Assembly: GCA_031274005.1 (NCBI GenBank)
Contig: JAISQU010000363.1
Span: 1-7,487 of the forward strand
Source: Spirochaetales bacterium
Lineage (GTDB): Bacteria; Spirochaetota; Spirochaetia; DTKZ01
DNA length: 7,487 nt
Direction: 5' to 3'
This document shows, one piece after another, positions 1-5,635 of the stretch (position 1 is its first letter; each line of letters starts with the position of its first letter). The position numbers were made by a program, and so were the translations under genes. Below the pieces are notes generated by a model that saw only the letters and a program-made list of their open reading frames with translations, searched no databases and had not been told where the DNA came from.

Positions 1-1
1 C

Positions 2-130
2 CCCTGGGCCGCGCCAGGGATTGCAGCGTAAATCCTTTTGGCACAGCCAAAAGATTGAAGCGGAAAGCCCGGTTTTTTGCGAAGCAAAAAAGGCGCACGG
101 AAAAAATTGGTGCACCCAATCCAAAGGATT
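2..130. repeat. Cluster of small inverted repeats upstream of the vor operon
   Basis: Four to five inverted repeats follow one another in this non-coding stretch. They are CCCTGG/CCAGGG (2-7 with 14-19), CTTTTGGC/GCCAAAAG (35-42 with 46-53, extendable to 31-56 with one bulged base), TTTTTTGC/GCAAAAAA around a GAA loop (73-80 with 84-91), ATTGG/CCAAT (106-110 with 116-120, sharing bases with the next) and AATCC/GGATT around AAA (118-122 with 126-130). There is also an imperfect direct repeat: 20-35 and 54-69 match at 13 of 16 positions, 34 bases apart. The cluster ends just before the -35 box of the next promoter. It could be the 3' region of an upstream gene outside the window, a dispersed repeat, or a structured RNA. 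None of the hairpins is a textbook terminator, although the 73-91 hairpin has an A/T-rich stem. Confidence 0.55.
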
Positions 131-133
131 AAT

Positions 134-162
134 TTGACGCCGGCGCAGGTTGGGATTACAAT
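134..162 (+). promoter_or_regulatory. Putative sigma70-type promoter of the vor operon
   Basis: TTGACG (134-139) and TACAAT (157-162) are separated by exactly 17 bases and match the -35 and -10 consensus at five of six positions each. Transcription would start near 169-170, giving a leader of under 20 bases that holds little more than the ribosome binding site. No gene start lies between it and the first CDS, so it probably drives all four plus-strand genes. No clear operator was seen apart from the hairpins directly upstream. Confidence 0.7.
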
Positions 163-172
163 TAATATATTT

Positions 173-179
173 AAGGAGG
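173..179 (+). promoter_or_regulatory. Strong Shine-Dalgarno site for the cysteine-rich gene
   Basis: AAGGAGG sits 7 bases before the ATG at 187. It is a near-perfect Shine-Dalgarno sequence, decides that start, and supports this otherwise unrecognised gene as real. Confidence 0.85.
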
Positions 180-186
180 CGGGTGT

Positions 187-720
187 ATGGAACTGGTTTA
201 TAATGAAATTCCCAGGGAATTCCTTGAGGTTCTTCCGGACGGAATCAAATACATCGCGCGGCATGGGAAAGATTTCCTTGTCGTGGAAAGCCTGTGCTGT
301 CCGCAGGGCCACAGCTTGATGGTGGATTCGGTGAGGATACACGGAGAACCCGCGGTCAAAATCGGCGTTACCATTGAGGGGCAAAAAGGCAGCTTCTTTA
401 TTGACGCCTTTTGGGGGAGCCACAAAAAGCTGTGCGATTTTTTTCCCTCGGCGCAGGGCGGCGCGCTTGTCGATGCGTTTTGCCCTGTGTGCGGAACAAG
501 CCTTATGGTGGGGGACGCGTGCAGTGAATCAGGCTGCGGCGCGGCAAAGCACATACAGCTTCTTCTACCCGGGGAGAAAAACAGGATTCTTGTCTGCGGC
601 CGTCTGGGGTGTCCCGGTCACCGGCTGGAAACACAGAAGGCTTCCGGCCAGATTATAAAGAAAATCAGCGACATCAATTTCTTTGGGTCGCAGATAGATG
701 ATTTTTTCGGAGGGATATGA
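187..720 (+). CDS. Cysteine-rich, zinc-ribbon-like protein of unknown function, first gene of the vor operon
   Basis: I do not recognise this 177-residue protein as a named family. It has no evident signal peptide or membrane segment, so it is probably cytoplasmic. Visible motifs are C37-C-P-Q-G-H42, CPVCG (C99, C102), C112-x4-C117, and C137-x4-C142-P-G-H145. The C99/C102 and C112/C117 pairs look like a zinc ribbon. The CCPxGH and CPGH motifs at either side could hold a second metal. The C-terminal ~30 residues have no cysteine and end in an aromatic/acidic segment (DDFFGG). The start at 187 is fixed by the strong AAGGAGG. The stop overlaps the vorC start in an ATGA, so translation of the two is probably coupled and the protein is made together with the oxidoreductase. 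A role in cluster assembly, redox sensing or enzyme stability is conceivable but is only inferred from position. The gene is real with high confidence; its function is unknown. Confidence 0.85.
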   Translation: MELVYNEIPREFLEVLPDGIKYIARHGKDFLVVESLCCPQGHSLMVDSVRIHGEPAVKIGVTIEGQKGSFFIDAFWGSHKKLCDFFPSAQGGALVDAFCPVCGTSLMVGDACSESGCGAAKHIQLLLPGEKNRILVCGRLGCPGHRLETQKASGQIIKKISDINFFGSQIDDFFGGI

Positions 721-947
721 TGGCTAACCATGTAGAGATTGCGGATGGTCAGTGCAAGGGGTGTCGGCTGTGCATAGAGAATTGTCCGACGCATTCCCTT
801 GTGCAGGGTTCTCAGCTAAACAAGAGCGGGTATCAGTATGCCAAGTTTGAGCAGCACGGCTGTACGGCCTGCGGCTTCTGTTATTATATGTGTCCCGAAC
901 CGGGAGCGATTACCGTTATAAAAGACGACGGAAAGGGCGGTGCGTAA
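717..947 (+). CDS. vorC: 2x[4Fe-4S] ferredoxin-type subunit of 2-oxoacid (ketoisovalerate) oxidoreductase
   Basis: This 76-residue protein is the delta, ferredoxin-like subunit of the 2-oxoacid:ferredoxin oxidoreductase and relays electrons from the catalytic subunits to external ferredoxin in the cytoplasm. It has two complete cluster motifs, C13-x2-C16-x2-C19-x3-C23-P and C49-x2-C52-x2-C55-x3-C59-P, so two [4Fe-4S] clusters are expected. Its length is close to that of methanogen VorC (about 79 residues, from memory). Two in-frame ATGs are adjacent. The one at 717 overlaps the previous gene as ATGA, but GGAGGG at 709-714 is better spaced for the ATG at 720, which would drop one Met. The stop overlaps the vorB start in a TAATG. 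The closest alternative name is korD of 2-oxoglutarate oxidoreductase, since the delta subunits of these enzymes look alike. Confidence 0.9.
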   Translation: MMANHVEIADGQCKGCRLCIENCPTHSLVQGSQLNKSGYQYAKFEQHGCTACGFCYYMCPEPGAITVIKDDGKGGA

Positions 948-1996
948 TGGATAAACAGCTCATAAAAGGAAACGAGGCGGTTGTGTACGGGGCGCTTTTG
1001 GGCGGCGCGTCGCATTTTTTCGGGTATCCCATTACTCCGGCGAGCGAGATTGCCCACGCCGCGGCCCGGTTTTTTCCCGCTACGGGCAGGTGTTTTTTGC
1101 AGGCCGAGGATGAGGTGAACTCAGTCAATATGCTTTACGGAGCGGCCTCCGCGGGGGCGCGGGTTATGACGGCTTCCTCAGGCCCCGGCATTTCACTGAT
1201 GGCAGAGGGCATTTCCTACATAGCCGGGGCCGAACTTCCGGCTGTTATTGTTAATGTTCAGCGCGCGGGTCCGGGACTCGGCAATATCTGGCCGGAACAG
1301 GGGGATTATAATATGGTCGTCAAGGGAGGCGGCCACGGCAATTACAGGAATATTGTGCTGGCGCCTTTCTCCGCTCAGGAGATGTGCGATTTTACCTACC
1401 GTTCCTTTGATATTGCGGAGCGTTACAGGATGCTTGTTTTTATTCTGGCCGACGCGTATATAGGCCAGATTATGGAAGCCGTCGCCCTGCCCGATGAGGT
1501 AAAAAAACCCGTACGGCAGGACTGGGCCCTGTACGGCGACAAAGAAAGCCGGGAAAATCTTGTATCGTCAATTTTGATGAATACGGAGCTTCTTTCTACG
1601 CACAACTGGAAACTCGACGAAAAATACAAAAAAGTCGCCGAGGAGATGACCGAGTGGGAGGAATATGAAACCGAAGACGCGGAATATCTTTTTGTGGCTT
1701 TTGGCGTATGCGCGCGGCTGTGCGTTTCGGCTCTTCAGGGTCTGCGAAAAATGAACATCAGGGCGGGACTCCTGCGGCCCAAGACGCTTTTCCCCTTTCC
1801 GTCAAAACGGCTGGACGAGCTGGGTAAAAAAATTAAATCAGCGGTTGTTGTGGAACTGAATAACGGTCAGATGGCCGACGATGTGGAACTTGCCATGCGC
1901 TGCGCCGTTCCTGTTCTTCGGTACAACTGGATGGGCGGCAAGGTTCCTTCCACCCAAGAAATCATAGACCGCGCTGCAAAGGATCTACGGGGGTAA
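947..1996 (+). CDS. vorB: 2-oxoacid (ketoisovalerate):ferredoxin oxidoreductase alpha subunit
   Basis: This 349-residue alpha subunit has the pyrimidine-binding half of the thiamine diphosphate site and the substrate pocket. Near the N-terminus is GYPITPASEI (residues 26-35), with the family's conserved Thr (T30) that contacts the substrate carboxylate. Residues from about 12 to 240 form domain I, including the ASSGPGISLMAEG and VQRAGPGLG segments. About 250-340 resemble domain II (FVAFGVCARL, GLLRPKTLFPFP, VVELNNGQM), which helps in CoA binding in relatives. An in-frame ATG exists at 890 but lies inside vorC and would add an unconserved basic 19-residue tail. The ATG at 947 gives the normal family N-terminus and a TAATG junction. 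Substrate is the main doubt: subunit lengths and order fit VOR (branched-chain 2-oxoacids), but 2-oxoglutarate (korA) cannot be excluded from sequence alone. Confidence 0.9.
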   Translation: MDKQLIKGNEAVVYGALLGGASHFFGYPITPASEIAHAAARFFPATGRCFLQAEDEVNSVNMLYGAASAGARVMTASSGPGISLMAEGISYIAGAELPAVIVNVQRAGPGLGNIWPEQGDYNMVVKGGGHGNYRNIVLAPFSAQEMCDFTYRSFDIAERYRMLVFILADAYIGQIMEAVALPDEVKKPVRQDWALYGDKESRENLVSSILMNTELLSTHNWKLDEKYKKVAEEMTEWEEYETEDAEYLFVAFGVCARLCVSALQGLRKMNIRAGLLRPKTLFPFPSKRLDELGKKIKSAVVVELNNGQMADDVELAMRCAVPVLRYNWMGGKVPSTQEIIDRAAKDLRG

Positions 1997-1999
1997 ATT

Positions 2000-3418
2000 A
2001 TGGTAAAACACGCAAAACCTAAATCTTTTTATGATGAGTTTGTCCGCAAGGGCGGACCGGGCGAAAAAAACACTCACTACTGTCCGGGCTGCGGCCACGG
2101 AAACGTGCACAAACTTGTCGCCGAAGTTATAGACGAACTGGGGATTCAGGACAAGACCGTTTTCTGTTCGCCTGTGGGCTGCTCTGTTTTCGCGTACTAT
2201 TATTTTGATGTGGGCAATGTTCAGTGCGCTCACGGAAGGGCGCCGGCCGCGGGTACGGGCGTAACCCGCTCACTCGAAGACGGAATCGTTATTTCCTACC
2301 AGGGCGACGGCGACCTTGCGGGAATAGGCATGGGTTCCATAATGCACGCGGCAAACCGCGGCGAACACATGGCCGTGTTTTTCGTCAACAACGCCATCTA
2401 CGGGATGACGGGCGGCCAGATGGCGCCGACAACTCTTGTGGGTCAGAAAACCCTGACAAGCCCGTTTGGGCGTTCTGCCGGCGGGGAAGGCTTTCCCCTG
2501 ACGATGTGCGAAATCATCAATACTTTGCAGGCGCCTGTTTTTATAGAAAGGGTATCGCTGGCAAACGCTCCGCGTATTCTCAAGGCAAAAAGGGCCATCA
2601 GGCAGGCTCTGGTGAACCAGGTTGAAAAGAAGGGCTTTTCCTTTGTGGAGCTGCTTTCCCCCTGTCCCATTAACTGGAAGATAGAACCCGTGCAGGCGCG
2701 CAAGTGGATTATCGATACCATGGAGCCTCTTTTTCCGGTAAAAAATTTCCGCAATCTTGAAGAAGCGCCCGCGAAGTATGAAAAACCCGTTCCTGTTTCC
2801 GACGCCGACATGAAGAAACTGTTTAACGTTGAAAAAAATATTTCGGTTACGCCTAAAGAGGCCCATATAGACGAACAGCTTGTGAAACTGGCGGGTTTCG
2901 GCGGGCAGGGCGTTTTGTCGGCCGGCGTGCTTCTGGCCAACTGCGCCATCGCGGAAAAACACAACACCTCCTGGCTGCCCTCTTACGGCCCGGAAATGCG
3001 GGGCGGTACGGCGAACGCGGGCGTTATTATTTCAGACGGGCAGATAGGCTCCCCCCTGGTTGATAACCCGACCTTTTTTATCGCCATGAACGGGCCGTCC
3101 CTGGATTCATTTGAGACCGACATTCTGCCGGGGGGTATGGCTTTGATTAACACCTCGCTTATAGAGCGTAAAGTGGAGCGCACGGATATAAAAGTTCTGT
3201 ACGCGCCGCTTACGGAAATAGCGCAGGAGGCGGGCATGGCGGCCGCCGCCACGGTGGCGGGGATTACGATGTATGCCCTCGCCACAGGGGTTATCGCGAT
3301 AGATACCATCAAGCAGGTTATCCCCCTGTCTATAAAGCGCAAGTCTCTTGTGGAGGAAAACCTGCGGGTCGTGGACGCGGCGGCGGAGTATTTCAGGAAG
3401 AATCTGGAAAAAGGTTAG
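2000..3418 (+). CDS. vorA: 2-oxoacid (ketoisovalerate):ferredoxin oxidoreductase, fused beta-gamma subunit
   Basis: This 472-residue protein joins two subunits that are separate in many relatives. Residues ~1-270 are the beta, thiamine-diphosphate-binding part: CPGCGH (C28, C31), VGCS (C61), HGRAPAAGTG (from H78), the diphosphate motif GDGD (102-105) ending in NN (130-131), and SPCP (C222). C28, C31, C61 and C222 match in spacing the four ligands of the beta-subunit [4Fe-4S] cluster in archaeal 2-oxoacid oxidoreductases. Residues ~290-472 are the gamma part, with GFGGQG (299-304) and SYGPEMRGG (328-336). The segment between looks like a linker. With vorC and vorB it makes a complete enzyme. 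The fused architecture and size match methanogen VorA (about 478 residues, from memory), which is the main reason for preferring VOR over KOR. The start lies 3 bases after the vorB stop, behind a G-rich stretch (1989-1993). Confidence 0.9.
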   Translation: MVKHAKPKSFYDEFVRKGGPGEKNTHYCPGCGHGNVHKLVAEVIDELGIQDKTVFCSPVGCSVFAYYYFDVGNVQCAHGRAPAAGTGVTRSLEDGIVISYQGDGDLAGIGMGSIMHAANRGEHMAVFFVNNAIYGMTGGQMAPTTLVGQKTLTSPFGRSAGGEGFPLTMCEIINTLQAPVFIERVSLANAPRILKAKRAIRQALVNQVEKKGFSFVELLSPCPINWKIEPVQARKWIIDTMEPLFPVKNFRNLEEAPAKYEKPVPVSDADMKKLFNVEKNISVTPKEAHIDEQLVKLAGFGGQGVLSAGVLLANCAIAEKHNTSWLPSYGPEMRGGTANAGVIISDGQIGSPLVDNPTFFIAMNGPSLDSFETDILPGGMALINTSLIERKVERTDIKVLYAPLTEIAQEAGMAAAATVAGITMYALATGVIAIDTIKQVIPLSIKRKSLVEENLRVVDAAAEYFRKNLEKG

Positions 3419-3440
3419 GAGATGGAAGGGGGAAGAGATT

Positions 3441-3534
3441 CAGGAGCCTATCGGACTTCTAACGAATACGAGCGAAGACGGCTCCCCCGATTTTCGGGAA
3501 GACCCGAAAACGCCTTAAGCGCAACAGGCTCCTG
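3441..3534. repeat. Nested inverted repeats between the convergent vor and xpb operons
   Basis: An outer perfect 9-base pair of arms, CAGGAGCCT (3441-3449) and AGGCTCCTG (3526-3534), encloses an inner hairpin TTTTCGGG-AAGA-CCCGAAAA (3491-3498 with 3503-3510). The left arm can instead pair over 6 bases with GGCTCC at 3480-3485, so two exclusive folds are possible. The region lies after the vorA stop and before the end of the minus-strand operon, where a bidirectional terminator would be expected. Neither strand has a U-tract after a stem, so intrinsic termination is not clearly supported. It may be a structured 3' UTR or a small dispersed repeat. Confidence 0.5.
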
Positions 3535-3553
3535 CCCTCCATGCATCCCTGGC

Positions 3554-3570
3554 CGGCGGTTAAACCGCTG
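3554..3570 (-). terminator. Possible weak hairpin after the minus-strand operon
   Basis: GCGGT (3556-3560) and ACCGC (3564-3568) flank a TAA loop. The stem extends to 3554 and 3570 through one G-T pair. On the minus strand it starts a few bases after the stop codon of the XPB-partner gene. No T-run follows, so it may only protect the 3' end rather than terminate transcription. Confidence 0.3.
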
Positions 3571-3577
3571 TAAACGC

Positions 3578-5635
3578 TCAGCCTGAAAGAGCGCCGCGGA
3601 TTCGCCGGACCAGGCTGATTTTTTTGACCGGTATCGCAACGTGTTCCTGCCGCGGCAGGCTGAGGCCTTCAAGTATCAAATCCATGCCTGAGCGGCGCAG
3701 GGCTTTGGGCCGTATAAGCAGGCGCGAGGGAGACCCGTCAGGTTTGCGCACAACGGTTTCCAGATAATCGCTATGACTTTCCATAGTCTGCTCTATCACA
3801 AGGGTTTTGCCCACATAGTTCAGCCCCTTCGCTTCGGTTTTTTCTCCCCGGACAAGTTCCTGCCGTATCTGTTCGGGAAAAATAATCAGTTTCCGTTTTA
3901 TCCTTTCGCGGATTTCCACGGCAAGGTCTTCCGGCAGTTTCGCCTCCGCGAGTTTGTCAAGAAGCTCCTGTTTTATATCAGGCGGGGGAGGGGGCGCTTT
4001 GAGCCGGGGTTTTTCGCTTTCCGGGGAGGAGGGCCTTATAAAAGAAAAGCGCAGGGCTGCGGGGTGAAAGGCGCGGGGGAAAATAATCCCGCCTGTCCAG
4101 GGGACCGCGTGGCCGGGAGCGCTGCGCGGCTCCTGCGAAGCAAGCTCTTCGGCGCTGCGCAGGCGGGGAAGAACTTCAATACCCGCATCCCGGAATATCC
4201 TGAGGCAGGCGGTAAAACCCGAACGGGCTATAACATACACGCCGGGCGCGGGATTAAGTTTGAGCAGCCGCTTGAAGCCCTTGTGATGATCCAGAAGGTG
4301 ACGCCGCTCTTCCGCTGCCGTTATGAGGATTCCTTCAAGAAAAAAAATGTTTTCGTATTCTCTCTCCCACGCGTTCATATTGAAAACGACATTCTGCGGC
4401 AGATCGCCGCCGCAGAGGTTTTGCAGAACAGCGATAATTGTTTTTCCGTCAAGGCCCAGGGCCAGCGCCCTGCAAAAAGACGCCCTGGACAGTTCGTACC
4501 GGGAATATACATCATAGCTCTGAAGGCGCGCGGCGGCGGCAAGGACGAGCCCCTCCCCCGGAGGCAGATGGGGCCGCGCGCTTATATCGAAGTTCGGCTG
4601 AACAATGACAGCCGGGCCTTCTGCGGTTTGCGGCTGCCGCGGGAAAGCGGCCATGAACGCGCCGCCGCGGGGGAAAAAAATCCCGAAGGCGCACAGGCTG
4701 TCCAGCCACAGGGCGTCCGCGCCCGTATCATCCTCAGCGGAAGACAGCAGGCGGCGTAGGCGTATGAGGGCCTTTGCCGGGTAGGCTTTGTCTTTTTCCA
4801 GATACGTTAAAAAAGACGCGAGCCATTGGGCCTCTTTCCAGGCGGCAAGAAAATCATCCAGGAGAGCGGCGCAGGCGATCATATACAGGCGGACATGCGG
4901 CTCGAAGGCGGCGAACTCCTTCCATGCTTGCATATCAGGCTCAAGAGAATCTGCGCGGCGTACAAGTTTCAGGGTTTGCAGGGCGCGGATAAGCAGTGTA
5001 AGACGCGGGGCGTCCTCTTCAAAAAGAACGGGAAATTTTTCCCTGAAAGAAGTTTCCGCCTTTTTTTTCAGGCCGCCGCCGGTTTTCAGAATATCGCCGT
5101 CTTCCAGAAGACAGGAAAAAAAAGCAATCAAAAAAGAATCGGTCAGCCAGGGCGCGGGCTTTTTCGCGGCGGGAACAGTTTCGGCGGACAGAAGCAGGGC
5201 GGGGTCAATGACCAGCGCCCGCAGATCATCCTCAAGAAAAGGATTCAGAAAAATTTGATCCGCGCCGGAACTTTTATCAATATAGATAAGCAGCCTGTCC
5301 TGCAGATTCAGAAGATGATGGTGCAGATCGAGATAACTCATGTCCCCCTCAAAAAGATGGTACAGGTCGCCGGGCTGCGGCGCGGCCAGAACAGCGACGG
5401 CAGTAAGAATCTGCGCGTCGGTTGGGTCCACAAGGCCCAGGATGCGCCGCCGGGTTTCATCCCTGAGCAGAAACTGGCGCAGATTCTCCAGAAGGCTGTG
5501 CTTGTTGTAGGGCGTTTTGATGTCGAGGTAGTTGCGCAGAATATCAAAGAAAGCCGCGTCGGGCAGGGTGAGAAAGGCGGATTTCCAGCGTCCTGCCGCT
5601 TTGGAATCTTCCGGGCGCGGCGTTTTGCTTTTCAT
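3578..5635 (-). CDS. XPB/Ssl2 N-terminal-domain (helicase-associated) protein, partner of XPB
   Basis: This 685-residue protein of unknown biochemical role is encoded directly after xpb. It has no Walker A or DEAD/DEAH motif, so it is not itself a helicase. Residues ~341-435 match the XPB/Ssl2 N-terminal-like family (Helicase_C_3): VIVQPNFDI, SRYELSRASF, GLDGKTIIAVL and LPQNVVFNMNAW. The adjacent xpb product has the same kind of domain at residues 7-100. Residues 1-330 are mostly helical with no family I recognise. Around 537-553 is a proline/charge-rich linker with a run of prolines (548-552). Residues ~610-680 look like a WYL-type beta domain (SRLLIRPKALRRSGMDLIL, HVAIPVKKISLVRR). The start at 5635 overlaps the xpb stop in an ATGA and follows GGGAGGG (5645-5639). 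An in-frame ATG at 5749 lies well inside xpb and is rejected. Proteins with this layout next to XPB are known in actinobacteria (Rv0862c beside Rv0861c in M. tuberculosis, from memory). A DNA-repair or DNA-binding role is inferred. Confidence 0.85.
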   Translation of the reverse strand: MKSKTPRPEDSKAAGRWKSAFLTLPDAAFFDILRNYLDIKTPYNKHSLLENLRQFLLRDETRRRILGLVDPTDAQILTAVAVLAAPQPGDLYHLFEGDMSYLDLHHHLLNLQDRLLIYIDKSSGADQIFLNPFLEDDLRALVIDPALLLSAETVPAAKKPAPWLTDSFLIAFFSCLLEDGDILKTGGGLKKKAETSFREKFPVLFEEDAPRLTLLIRALQTLKLVRRADSLEPDMQAWKEFAAFEPHVRLYMIACAALLDDFLAAWKEAQWLASFLTYLEKDKAYPAKALIRLRRLLSSAEDDTGADALWLDSLCAFGIFFPRGGAFMAAFPRQPQTAEGPAVIVQPNFDISARPHLPPGEGLVLAAAARLQSYDVYSRYELSRASFCRALALGLDGKTIIAVLQNLCGGDLPQNVVFNMNAWEREYENIFFLEGILITAAEERRHLLDHHKGFKRLLKLNPAPGVYVIARSGFTACLRIFRDAGIEVLPRLRSAEELASQEPRSAPGHAVPWTGGIIFPRAFHPAALRFSFIRPSSPESEKPRLKAPPPPPDIKQELLDKLAEAKLPEDLAVEIRERIKRKLIIFPEQIRQELVRGEKTEAKGLNYVGKTLVIEQTMESHSDYLETVVRKPDGSPSRLLIRPKALRRSGMDLILEGLSLPRQEHVAIPVKKISLVRRIRGALSG

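Noticed and set aside
77..319. An 80-codon plus-strand frame over the vor promoter and start of the cysteine-rich gene
   Set aside because: It overlaps the promoter, ribosome binding site and real frame at 187, is Lys/Arg-rich and has no ribosome binding site of its own.
890..946. Longer N-terminus for vorB starting at 890
   Set aside because: It would lie inside vorC and add a basic tail absent from the family. The ATG at 947 gives the normal N-terminus and a coupled TAATG junction.
3491..3510. Inner hairpin as an intrinsic terminator
   Set aside because: The stem is sound, but no T-run follows it on either strand, so it is listed only as part of the inverted repeat.
3773..4759. A 328-codon plus-strand open frame opposite the XPB partner gene
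   Set aside because: It is antisense to a gene with recognisable domains, is rich in Arg/Gly/Lys, shows no family motif and has no ribosome binding site. It is a shadow of GC-biased codon use.
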